A stretch of DNA of 43,265 bases from positions 1 through 43,265 of IMG/VR virus record IMGVR_UViG_3300045996_001143; one strand, written 5' to 3'. Under the pieces are notes generated by a model that saw only the letters and a program-made list of their open reading frames with translations, searched no databases and was not told the DNA's origin. This document shows positions 1 through 6,790 of this stretch, piece after piece. Origin of the DNA: a virus. Made by a program: the position numbers and the translations under genes. Position 1 is the first letter of the stretch, and each line of letters begins with the position of its first letter.

Positions 1-170
1 CGATCCACGGAGTCAATAGCACACTTCCAGGCTGGGATGTTTGGACCCAGCCGGGCCAGTCCGAGGAAGCCGCTCGGATCAGATCAGAGACCCCCTTGGA
101 GACCATGGCAAGGGTCACGTCCCGAGCTGGGGCCATTCTCTTATTCCGGAAAGATGATCATGGAAGCTGA
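1..170 (+). CDS. 3' part of junction-spanning zinc-binding-like protein (partial)
   Basis: This is the C-terminal end of the protein encoded intact at 42969-43253. Reading begins with the codon at position 3 and ends at the TGA at 168-170. The readable tail ends in FRKDDHGS. It overlaps the start of the next HTH gene by 17 bases. It is broken only because the circular map was opened inside the gene; see 42969-43253 for the full description. Confidence 0.6.
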   Translation, partial: IHGVNSTLPGWDVWTQPGQSEEAARIRSETPLETMARVTSRAGAILLFRKDDHGS

Positions 171-182
171 GACCCCCTGGCT
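1..182. repeat. Left copy of 182-bp terminal direct repeat
   Basis: Bases 1-182 recur at 43084-43265 with a single difference (T at 128, G at 43211). The difference falls in the third position of an Ala codon of the junction-spanning gene and is silent. The repeat lies inside coding sequence rather than at a gene boundary. This favours a circular or circularly permuted map read slightly past one full turn, with a real variant in the sampled population, over a fixed-end terminal repeat. The implied unit length is 43,083 bp. Confidence 0.9.
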
Positions 183-339
183 GACGACGGCCGAGGCATG
201 TTCCTACCTCAAGGTGTCCCGGAGCACTCTTTACCGAATCGTTACCAAACATAAGAACATTCGGAGAGCGGCCGGCCCAGGGAGATCGATCCGTTACCGG
301 AAAGATGATCTTGACAGGGTAATGAGACCAGTAGAGTAA
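154..339 (+). CDS. Small excisionase-like HTH DNA-binding protein
   Basis: A 61-aa protein, almost entirely one winged HTH of the MerR/excisionase (HTH_17) type. It reads WLTTAEACSYLKVSRSTLYR, a spacer, then the family's closing motif IRYRKDDLDRVM. An upstream in-frame start at 37 is rejected because it lies inside the preceding gene and has no ribosome site. GGAAAG directly precedes ATG154, and a second in-frame ATG at 160 has better spacing, so the true start may be 160. Family members direct recombination (Xis) or act as small transcription regulators. With no integrase in the genome, a regulatory or plasmid-maintenance role is my inference. A perfect hairpin terminator follows immediately. 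Confidence 0.8.
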   Translation: MIMEAETPWLTTAEACSYLKVSRSTLYRIVTKHKNIRRAAGPGRSIRYRKDDLDRVMRPVE

Positions 340-340
340 T

Positions 341-373
341 CAGACCCGGCCCGTGGGAGCTGGGCCGGGTCTG
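341..373 (+). terminator. Hairpin terminator after HTH gene
   Basis: A perfect 12-bp inverted repeat (CAGACCCGGCCC / GGGCCGGGTCTG) with a 9-nt loop starts 2 bases after the TAA at 337-339. There is no U-tract, as is common for actinobacterial intrinsic terminators. It separates the HTH gene from the replication genes. Confidence 0.7.
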
Positions 374-377
374 CGTA

Positions 378-394
378 GCTCCAGGAACTGGAGC
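378..394. promoter_or_regulatory. 7-bp inverted repeat, possible operator
   Basis: GCTCCAG-GAA-CTGGAGC is a compact dyad between the terminator and the polymerase ribosome site. It could be an operator for the adjacent HTH protein or a second small hairpin. No clear -35/-10 pair is visible, so the assignment is tentative. Confidence 0.3.
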
Positions 395-432
395 CTCTGA
401 ACCATCCCCCGCCAGAAGGAGATTCACCCTCC

Positions 433-2256
433 ATGTTAACCACTGAACCCCCGGCCCGGATACCTTCCGAGATGATGGGGACCTACCAGTTGGCCTCAGA
501 CATTGGAGCGCCGAGTTACACACTCGGCCGGGACTATGCTATTCCGGCCCTTCAGAAGCTGGTCCGAGATAATCAGCTCCTGGCCGTCGATATCGAGACC
601 TACGGGCTAGGGCTGGATGCACGTCATATCAAGTGCGTTCAGTTCGCTGACGATAACTCGGCCGTGATCCTCGATCCCAGAGATCCGGCCCAGGAAATGG
701 CTATCCAGTGGGCACTCCGGACCCTGAGATGGCTGGCCTTCCACAAGTCCTCTTTCGATGTTCCCAACCTTTGCGTTAACGGCCTGATGGACCTGGAAAG
801 TATCGCCAAAGTCTGGGACGTTCTGATCTATGCCCGGATGGCTGAGCCAGATGAGAGGACAGCCAAGAGCCTCGGAAAGTGTGCTGAGCGCTGGCTGGGC
901 TTCCCTCCTGGCACCCCTATGGAGAAGGTCTTTCGCCGGCTTGGCATGACCAAGAAGGAAGGATTCTATCTGGGGGACATCAATCAGCCTCTCTACGTGG
1001 AAAGAGCCGCTATCGATCCGATCCTGACTTTCCGGCTCTTACCCATCGTCCGTAAGGCCGCGTATCTCCGGACGATCTCTGATCACCCCTTCACAGTGAC
1101 AGGGGTCAAGGGCGAAGAAGCTAAGCGGCTCGTGGACCGAGAGCAACGGATTAACCGGCTCTTGCTCCGGAGGTCAGCCCGAGGACTCCGAGTAGATCTT
1201 GGCTTCCTGGATCGGTTCCAGGACGGCAATCGAGCCGCTATCGGAGCCGCTCAAGATCAGCTCGTAACAGCCGGCATAGCTCCGGGCAATGGAGCCTCGC
1301 TGGCCAAGTTCCTGGACGGGCTCGGGGCTTTCCCTCCTGGCTATCCACGGACACCTAAGACCAAGGCTCCCTCGACACAGGCCAAGCATCTGGAGGCTCT
1401 GAGCCATCCCATGGCCCAGACCTTTGTCCAGCACAAGCAACTCACCAAGATCCAGGATGACTACCTGGAGAAGATCCGGCTCCTGGAGCTGAACGGTCGA
1501 GTCCATCCCTCCGTTGACCTTCTGGCCGCGACTACTGGCCGAATGTCCATGTCTGATCCCCCATTCCAACAGTTCCCGGCCCCAGCTCGGGGGATCGTGC
1601 TAGCCGATGAAAGGGACTCCCTGACCTCTATCGACTGGTCTCAGATCGAGCCGGTAGTGATCGCCAACATAGCCAAGGACATGAGAGTGCTTCGAGGCTA
1701 TGAGGATGGGACCTCTGACCTTTATACCGATATCGGAGGGCTGGCCCGAGTAGACCGGAAAGTGGCTAAGGTCATCGTCCTGGCTCAGATGTACGGGGAA
1801 GGGATGGAAAAGCTGGCCGGAGATCTCGGAGTGACCCTGGATCGGGCCTACGAGCTGAGAACAGCGGTCTTCTCGGCCATGCCTATGGTCAAGCGGCTGA
1901 TCTGGCAGCTCCGAGACATAGGGGAGAAGCACCTGAAGGTCTTCACTCTGTCCGGCCGGATTCTTACTGTCCCCTCTGGCTCTGACTGGGTAGCTACTCA
2001 TAAGGCCGTGAACTACTTTGTCCAGGGCTCGGCCTATGACGTTCTGGCTGAAGCTCTGATCCGGATCGAGGAAGCCGGCCTAGGGGATGCTGTCTATCTG
2101 GCCATGCATGATGAGCTGATCGTTTCCAGCTCCGTTGCTCTTGAGATCGAGATGATCATGAGACAGCCTCCTGAGCGGCTCTGTTTCCTGGCCGGCCGGA
2201 CTCCTGTGCTCCGTACTGACCTAGTGGAGCTGGGGGAAAGGTGGGCCGCTGCGTGA
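433..2256 (+). CDS. polA: Family A DNA polymerase with 3'-5' exonuclease domain
   Basis: A 607-aa phage replicative polymerase. Exonuclease motifs: ExoI around D53/E55 (VDIETYG), ExoII at D109, ExoIII at D195. Polymerase motifs: A at D401 (DWSQIE), B from R442 to Y454 with K446, C at H559-D560-E561. No 5'-nuclease domain is present, as is usual in phage. Three things are odd. Position 450, equivalent to Taq F667 and E. coli F762, is Leu. The motif A stretch after QIE is PVV instead of the usual LRV. The ExoIII Tyr four residues before D195 is Arg191. AGGAG at 417-421 lies 11 nt before ATG433; a later in-frame ATG exists at 472. The 3' end overlaps a small membrane gene (GTGA), so it is coupled to the downstream primase-helicase. 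Confidence 0.95.
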   Translation: MLTTEPPARIPSEMMGTYQLASDIGAPSYTLGRDYAIPALQKLVRDNQLLAVDIETYGLGLDARHIKCVQFADDNSAVILDPRDPAQEMAIQWALRTLRWLAFHKSSFDVPNLCVNGLMDLESIAKVWDVLIYARMAEPDERTAKSLGKCAERWLGFPPGTPMEKVFRRLGMTKKEGFYLGDINQPLYVERAAIDPILTFRLLPIVRKAAYLRTISDHPFTVTGVKGEEAKRLVDREQRINRLLLRRSARGLRVDLGFLDRFQDGNRAAIGAAQDQLVTAGIAPGNGASLAKFLDGLGAFPPGYPRTPKTKAPSTQAKHLEALSHPMAQTFVQHKQLTKIQDDYLEKIRLLELNGRVHPSVDLLAATTGRMSMSDPPFQQFPAPARGIVLADERDSLTSIDWSQIEPVVIANIAKDMRVLRGYEDGTSDLYTDIGGLARVDRKVAKVIVLAQMYGEGMEKLAGDLGVTLDRAYELRTAVFSAMPMVKRLIWQLRDIGEKHLKVFTLSGRILTVPSGSDWVATHKAVNYFVQGSAYDVLAEALIRIEEAGLGDAVYLAMHDELIVSSSVALEIEMIMRQPPERLCFLAGRTPVLRTDLVELGERWAAA

Positions 2257-2372
2257 TCTATGTCTTTTTGGCCTTTACCATGATCAATCTCATGATCCTA
2301 GGTCTCAATCTGAAGCTTTATACGGAGTACTTCAAAGACCGCTCCATTGCCAGGAGAAGGGATCAAGCCTGA
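2253..2372 (+). CDS. 39-aa single-pass membrane peptide between polymerase and primase
   Basis: The GTG at 2253 overlaps the polymerase stop (GTGA), and the TGA at 2370-2372 overlaps the primase start (TGATG), so all three genes are translationally coupled. The N-terminal half is a membrane segment (roughly residues 2-20, FLAFTMINLMILGLNL). The C-terminal half is basic and polar (KDRSIARRRD), predicting a cytoplasmic tail. A purine-rich GGGGGAAAGG precedes the start. I do not recognise a family. A membrane peptide in a replication operon could tether the replisome to the envelope, but that is inference. The tight overlap at both ends is the main reason for calling it real. Confidence 0.7.
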   Translation: MIYVFLAFTMINLMILGLNLKLYTEYFKDRSIARRRDQA

Positions 2373-4699
2373 TGATCGCCAATCCGGATGTGATCAAAGA
2401 GCACTTCGGCCATGTTGCTCCAGGGGATCTTTCCAAGATCAATGAGATCATCCGATGGGCTGTCAAGGACGGCCTGGCCATCGTGCTTAATCGGCCCGGA
2501 ACCAAGCAACCACTCTGCACTTTGACAGCTCGGCAGGCCAAGACCGCTGACGTAGCCGCTCAGAGGGACGCTCGGGAGGCTGGCCGGCATGACTGGCACC
2601 GGAAGCGCCATGCCTGTGGGATCGCTCATGCCTTCATCGAACCTGGGAAGAGCTATGACGCCATAGTCAAGAGGGCTCTGGCCACGTACGGCTCTATCAA
2701 TATCGGTGTAGAAGTCGGCCGGAGCCGGATGGTCGTGGTGGACGTGGACACCGAGGCCCAGAGCCAGAGCTTCCTGGAGGACTGGCAAAGTGCTGAGGGA
2801 GGCTTCCAGATGGGAAGGTCCCTGACGGTCAAGTCCCCCGGCTCCAAGAACGAGACCGGAGATTGGGTCCACAGCTCCGGAGGACACTTCTGGTTCACCG
2901 TGCCGGATGATGTGGAGCTACCCGAGGGCTCAGGGGCTCTGAAGGCCCCTGGAGGCTACGCCGTGATGTGGGCCAAGCATCAGGTCCTGGTCCCTCCCTC
3001 GGTACGTGAGGAAGGCCCCTATGTGGCTGTGGGCTCGGTCGAGCGAGTCCCGAGCTTCCTGATCCAGATGATCAAGGATCAGACCCTAGCTCGGGATGAA
3101 CGCTACCGGGCTAATGCGGACAAGCTCCTGGACGCCAATGATCCGATAGACCGTCACTTTGCTGGCATGGACTGGGAAGAAGAGATCCTGGTCCCCGAGG
3201 GCTGGACAGCTACCGGGCTCGTGGATACGTGCTCATGCCCTATTGTGACGGCTCCGGGCCTGCACGCCTCGAAGAAGTCCGCCACAGCTCATAATCTCGG
3301 ATGCACTCTCTACAACACTGAGACCGGATCTGGACCGCTCCACATCTGGACCGACAACCCTCCTGAGTTCCTCACTGTCCCCTTCAGTCAGGGCATCCGG
3401 ACCTTCACCAAGCTCCAGTATCTGGCCTGGCGTGATCATGAAGGTTCGATGTCTCGGGCCATGGTTGCCGCTGGCCTGAAGGAAGGAGACTCGGAATTCT
3501 CTTCTCCTGAGGTAGAGGACCTGGATCTAGCAGCTCAGGAAGGGACGAGGGGGACGGGGCTCTCTGCCCAGGAGCCGGCTGACATGTTCACTGATGCTGA
3601 TGAGCCCGAGGATGGCATAACAGAAACCGACTCCGAGCCAGAAGCCGAGCGGCTCGAAGATTCGGTAGAAGTGATGTGGTCGGAGTTCCTCGGCCCGGAG
3701 GAACTGGACGCTCTCCCTGATCCCGTTCCTTTGGTAGAAGGAATGCTGGATCTGAACACGTTGGCCCGGATCAATGGGAAGCCCGGCCATGGAAAGAGCT
3801 TCCTGGCTCTGGACATGGCCTGCTCGATCTCTCTTGGACGTTCTTGGCACGGGTACAGGGTACGGCAAGGCCGAGTGGCGTACATCGCCGCTGAGGGGGT
3901 CCAGGGGCTCAAGAAACGGAAGAAGGCTTGGGAACAGTTCTACGGTGTCACGCTGTCCCGCGAAGACATCCTCTTTCTTCCTCGGCCGGTCCAGATCGGT
4001 AGTGATACTACGTCCTGGCGATTGCTGATCAAGGCTCTAGAGCGATGGAAGCCGGTCTTGGTGATCTTGGACACTCAGGCCCGGATGACTCTTGGATCTG
4101 AAGAGAATTCCACTAAGGACATGAGCATCATTGCCGAGCGGATCGATCAGATGAAGCGGGCTACCGGAGCGTGTGTCCTGGTCATCCATCACATGGGCCA
4201 TAGTGGGGAACATGGCCGGGGGTCCTCAGCCCTTCTGGGAGCGATGGATACGGAGATAGCGGTCAGCAAGAAAGAGACCACTGTGATCCTGAGCAACTCC
4301 AAACAGAAGGAGTCGGCCCAGTTCGAGGACATCCGGCTACGGCTCCAGCCTCACGGAGAATCGGCTGTGTTGGTAGGGGCTGATGAAGATCCGGACGGCT
4401 TTGCTATTGCCGAGCTGCACGGGTCTCCGGAGGAACGGATGGCCCGGCTGATCTGGACTTACTACCGGCACGGGGACGGCTGTCTTCGGGCACAAGCGGT
4501 TAGGACGGTCAAGGAGTATGACCTGGACGAGAAGGGCCACTGTCGGATGGGCAAGGACAGCAACATCGGCAAGGTTTTTGACCGGCTCAAGGAGAACGGG
4601 GCTCTAGATCGGATGGTTGACGGAGCTACCGGCCGTGTCACTAAGAACTACAAGCTCAAGGCTGAGTGGGCACAGCGGCTAGGGCTGGAAAATACATAG
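2372..4699 (+). CDS. Bifunctional primase-polymerase / RepA-like helicase
   Basis: A 775-aa two-domain replication initiator. The N-terminal half is a prim-pol (archaeo-eukaryotic primase fold): metal-binding D124-V-D126 inside VVVDVD, H167 and H172 in HSSGGHFWF, then a conserved VLVPPS segment. An acidic linker follows (about residues 385-440). The C-terminal half is a RepA/RecA-type ATPase: Walker A GKPGHGKS at 469-476, Walker B VLVILD ending at D567, then IHHMGHSG. The last 60 or so residues look like a winged helix. The same architecture serves as primase-helicase in actinophages and as the replication protein in many actinobacterial integrative elements. AGGAGAAGG sits about 10 nt before ATG2372. 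A candidate origin follows directly downstream. Confidence 0.9.
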   Translation: MIANPDVIKEHFGHVAPGDLSKINEIIRWAVKDGLAIVLNRPGTKQPLCTLTARQAKTADVAAQRDAREAGRHDWHRKRHACGIAHAFIEPGKSYDAIVKRALATYGSINIGVEVGRSRMVVVDVDTEAQSQSFLEDWQSAEGGFQMGRSLTVKSPGSKNETGDWVHSSGGHFWFTVPDDVELPEGSGALKAPGGYAVMWAKHQVLVPPSVREEGPYVAVGSVERVPSFLIQMIKDQTLARDERYRANADKLLDANDPIDRHFAGMDWEEEILVPEGWTATGLVDTCSCPIVTAPGLHASKKSATAHNLGCTLYNTETGSGPLHIWTDNPPEFLTVPFSQGIRTFTKLQYLAWRDHEGSMSRAMVAAGLKEGDSEFSSPEVEDLDLAAQEGTRGTGLSAQEPADMFTDADEPEDGITETDSEPEAERLEDSVEVMWSEFLGPEELDALPDPVPLVEGMLDLNTLARINGKPGHGKSFLALDMACSISLGRSWHGYRVRQGRVAYIAAEGVQGLKKRKKAWEQFYGVTLSREDILFLPRPVQIGSDTTSWRLLIKALERWKPVLVILDTQARMTLGSEENSTKDMSIIAERIDQMKRATGACVLVIHHMGHSGEHGRGSSALLGAMDTEIAVSKKETTVILSNSKQKESAQFEDIRLRLQPHGESAVLVGADEDPDGFAIAELHGSPEERMARLIWTYYRHGDGCLRAQAVRTVKEYDLDEKGHCRMGKDSNIGKVFDRLKENGALDRMVDGATGRVTKNYKLKAEWAQRLGLENT

Positions 4700-4862
4700 C
4701 CTCTCGAAGTGAATCGAGTAGTGAAAGAGAAGTGAAAGACGAAAAATATTTCGTTAGTGACTGGCAGTAGGTAAGAGAAGTGAATTTTGGGTAAAACCCC
4801 TAGTCAGAGCGTAGGTAATCGAAAGGTAATGAGGTCGGCCGAGGATGTGAGGGTAATAGGTA
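4700..4862. other. Candidate replication origin (iteron-like, AT-rich non-coding region)
   Basis: This 163-nt non-coding stretch is visibly AT-richer than its surroundings. It carries several short repeats. AGTGAA occurs four times (4708, 4720, 4731, 4779), the first three spaced 12 and 11 bp apart, close to a helical turn. GTAGGTAA occurs at 4767 and 4811, with related GGTAAT sites at 4814, 4825 and 4852. TAGTGACT occurs at 4755 and 4861. An AT-rich dyad CGAAAAATATTTCG lies at 4740-4753. Repeats in phase, an AT-rich element and position next to the prim-pol/helicase gene are what an origin would show. A promoter with operators for the next operon is the alternative. Confidence 0.45.
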
Positions 4863-4895
4863 GTGACTCTCTCTCTCTTAGGAGAGTCACCTTTT
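4863..4895 (+). terminator. Rho-independent terminator of the replication operon
   Basis: Perfect 9-bp stem GTGACTCTC (4863-4871) / GAGAGTCAC (4882-4890), a 10-nt loop and then CTTTT. The T-run on the plus strand orients it as the terminator of rightward transcription from the polymerase/primase operon. Confidence 0.7.
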
Positions 4896-4932
4896 ACCCA
4901 TCCTTACCTTTTTGGCCCGTTCTGGAGGAAAG

Positions 4933-5412
4933 ATGATCATGGACAAAGAATGCAAGGACTGTAGGGCTGAGGACCGGGCTGGGGCTAAGTTGGCGGCTCC
5001 CTATCCGGGGCCTCGGTGCTATCGGCACTACCAAGCTCGGAGGAAGCGCAACAGAGCCAAGGCCCGAGCTGGGAGGCTGGGAGCCAAGTTCGGGCTGACT
5101 GAGGACGAATACCAGCGGCTCTATGCGGCACAGGGGGAGGCATGTGCGGGCTGTGGGCTCGTACGTGGCGGGGACGGGTCGGCCGAGCAACGGCAGAAGC
5201 GTTTACCGGTCGATCATGATCATGGATGTCCGAGCTGTGGGGGCCAGGGTTGTCGGAGCTGTGTTCGAGGCCTCTTGTGTGACTGGTGTAATCGGACAGT
5301 GGCTCGGTTTCAGGAACAGCCCTGGAGGATCGAGCGGCTAGCTCGGTATTTGGAGAACCCTCCGGCTCAAGCTGTCCTAGCGTCCATGGATGATGTAGGC
5401 TCTATGTCATGA
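4933..5412 (+). CDS. Recombination endonuclease VII-like HNH nuclease
   Basis: A 159-aa protein of the phage T4 gp49/endonuclease VII family, which cleaves branched DNA before packaging. A zinc site is formed by C71/C74 and C116/C119. The catalytic core is VDHDH (D94-H97), followed by the family's RGLLCDWCN. An extra Cys-rich loop (CPSCGGQGCRSC, about 99-110) sits between the core and the RGLLC motif. The N-terminus has another C7/C10 pair and a basic helix rich in Arg/Lys. GGAGG at 4924-4928 serves either ATG4933 or ATG4939, the latter with better spacing. The earlier in-frame TTG at 4912 is rejected because it lies before the ribosome site. The stop overlaps the next gene (ATGA). Confidence 0.9.
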   Translation: MIMDKECKDCRAEDRAGAKLAAPYPGPRCYRHYQARRKRNRAKARAGRLGAKFGLTEDEYQRLYAAQGEACAGCGLVRGGDGSAEQRQKRLPVDHDHGCPSCGGQGCRSCVRGLLCDWCNRTVARFQEQPWRIERLARYLENPPAQAVLASMDDVGSMS

Positions 5413-5660
5413 GCGTCCTTGACTATCCCGGAGATCCTCGGGTACGAGTTAGCAAGTTAGCCGGCGTAGCTGAGCTGGCCGAGATGTTGCATGTTGGCCG
5501 GTCAGCAATCGGGGAATGGCGTAGGCGTGCTCCCGGCTTTCCTGAACCTCTCTTTGAGCTGGCTATGGGGCCGGTCTGGGATCGAGAGGAAGTCAAAGTA
5601 TGGTTCCGGACTTACGTTCCGGGACATGGCCAGCCCAAGAAAGGATGGATCGATGAGTGA
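5409..5660 (+). CDS. AlpA/excisionase-like HTH protein
   Basis: An 83-aa protein. An HTH follows the first 15 or so residues: LAGVAELAEMLHVGRSAIGEW. The segment PVWDREEVKVWFRTY then matches the wing/closing helix of AlpA-like and MerR-type regulators. Its ATG overlaps the endonuclease VII stop by 4 nt, and its own end overlaps the next gene by 8 nt, so it is expressed within this operon. Such proteins are sequence-specific DNA-binding regulators or excisionases. It is the second of three HTH proteins of this size class in the genome. Its target is unknown. Confidence 0.75.
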   Translation: MSVLDYPGDPRVRVSKLAGVAELAEMLHVGRSAIGEWRRRAPGFPEPLFELAMGPVWDREEVKVWFRTYVPGHGQPKKGWIDE

Positions 5661-6087
5661 TCGAGAGCCCGAGGCTGTCTCTTTGGAGGACTGGCGTGCT
5701 CGGAAGATGTGGCGAGAGATCGAGAAGGCTACTTTGCCGGACCTGATCGCTGATGAGTTCGGCCTTCGAGCTGGACAGTCGCTCCAGGCTGACCTGGACA
5801 AGGCCGGCCACTTGACCAGCGAGGAACGTTACGCCGAGTTTCCTCCGAGTTATGACATAGCGAGTCCGAGGCGCTATGAGCTTGGAGGCCCGATCTTCTC
5901 GACTCCTTCAACCCCTTTGAACCGTGTTAGCCAGGGCCAGGAACGTACGCAGGAAGAGCTGGCAGAGATCCGGGCTCAAGTGCATGAAGCCGTGATCCGG
6001 GAGCGCCGTAGGGCTTGGACAATGTGGGCCGTGGTCGCTCTGGCCGCTCTGATCGTCGCTCTGATCTTCTGGAGGATGAACTTCTGA
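5653..6087 (+). CDS. Tail-anchored membrane protein of unknown function
   Basis: A 144-aa protein. Residues 1-117 or so are soluble and charged (MSDREPEAVSLEDW at the start). A probable amphipathic/coiled helix follows (RTQEELAEIRAQVHEAVIRERRRA). A single C-terminal membrane span, WAVVALAALIVALIFW, sits at about 122-140. This topology puts the bulk of the protein in the cytoplasm. The start ATG5653 overlaps the preceding stop and is preceded by AAAGGATGG; an in-frame extension back to 5491 lies inside the previous gene and is rejected. The stop is coupled to the next gene (TGATG). No family recognised. It is one of several small membrane proteins around the FtsK-like gene. Confidence 0.7.
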   Translation: MSDREPEAVSLEDWRARKMWREIEKATLPDLIADEFGLRAGQSLQADLDKAGHLTSEERYAEFPPSYDIASPRRYELGGPIFSTPSTPLNRVSQGQERTQEELAEIRAQVHEAVIRERRRAWTMWAVVALAALIVALIFWRMNF

Positions 6088-6224
6088 TGACCGAGCTAAG
6101 CCATGAGCGACTTTCTCAGAAGTTGAAGTCACACGATGATGTCTTTCAAAGCGCAATCATCCCTCGGAAACGCTCCAAGACAGGCCCTCTCGACACATTG
6201 TCGAAAGGGTGGGTATCCGCATGA
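6087..6224 (+). CDS. 45-aa protein, N-terminus paralogous to next gene
   Basis: It begins MTELSHERLSQ, against MTEPSHSRLSQ in the following gene, so the two share 9 of 11 opening residues. After that it diverges and ends at residue 45, while its neighbour continues to 170. GGAGG lies 11 nt upstream inside the preceding gene, with TGATG coupling; the stop overlaps the next ATG (ATGA). It may be a truncated duplicate or a short independent peptide. No function recognised. Confidence 0.6.
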   Translation: MTELSHERLSQKLKSHDDVFQSAIIPRKRSKTGPLDTLSKGWVSA

Positions 6225-6733
6225 CCGAGCCGAGCCATTCCCGTTTGTCTCAGATAGAAGCCGACATTGAAGCGCTCAAGACCTGGGCTCAGCAAGCTCA
6301 GGCCGCTCTGGACGATATAGGCCCTGCCGTCCGTTACTTAGCCGTTCATGCTAGTCCCCGGCCTCCTGTCTATGAAAAAGATCCGTTGCAACCGTTCCGG
6401 AAAGCTCGTACGGTCGCAGAGGCTGAGCGAGATGGCTTGCCGAGCAATCTGGAGATTCCATCATTCCCAAGCCGATCCGGTACTGGCCAATGGTGGTTTA
6501 TCCGGGATGCGGGACCCCAGAGCTATCAGATCCCTTTGGGTCAGCCTCGGGCTGATCAGATCTTTATGGCCGGCCTAATTGTGGATTCTCTTACAGGAAC
6601 GGTCAAGACCTTCTCGACTGAGGCCTCTACTCCGGACTCTCTGAAGTCCATTGGCGTGGCTAGCTTGGCTCGGACCATCTCGGAGTTCCGGATGGAGCTA
6701 GGGAAGCTTCAGCAACGGCCGATGCAGTCCTAG
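6221..6733 (+). CDS. Unknown 170-aa protein with N-terminal coiled coil
   Basis: Starts at ATG6221, overlapping the preceding stop (ATGA); an upstream in-frame GTG at 6209 is less likely. The N-terminus is a short predicted coiled coil (RLSQIEADIEALKTWAQQAQAALDDI). A middle region reads SGTGQWWFIRDAGPQSYQIP, and the C-terminus is helical. No membrane segment or cysteine motif is visible. It sits immediately before the FtsK-like gene, separated by 57 nt. I do not recognise a family. Its place suggests a soluble partner of the membrane-associated genes around it, but the sequence does not prove this. Confidence 0.7.
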   Translation: MTEPSHSRLSQIEADIEALKTWAQQAQAALDDIGPAVRYLAVHASPRPPVYEKDPLQPFRKARTVAEAERDGLPSNLEIPSFPSRSGTGQWWFIRDAGPQSYQIPLGQPRADQIFMAGLIVDSLTGTVKTFSTEASTPDSLKSIGVASLARTISEFRMELGKLQQRPMQS

Positions 6734-6790
6734 AGACGGTAGTGGGACACCTGGAGTAGTCTGGATGGCCTAGACCTCTCGGAGGAGACC

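Noticed and set aside
37-153. Upstream in-frame extension of the HTH gene to position 37
   Set aside because: It lies inside the junction-spanning gene and has no ribosome site; the HTH fold begins after ATG154.
4700-4932. A gene hidden in the 4700-4932 gap
   Set aside because: No frame of useful length with a ribosome site; repeats, an AT-rich dyad and a terminator explain the gap.
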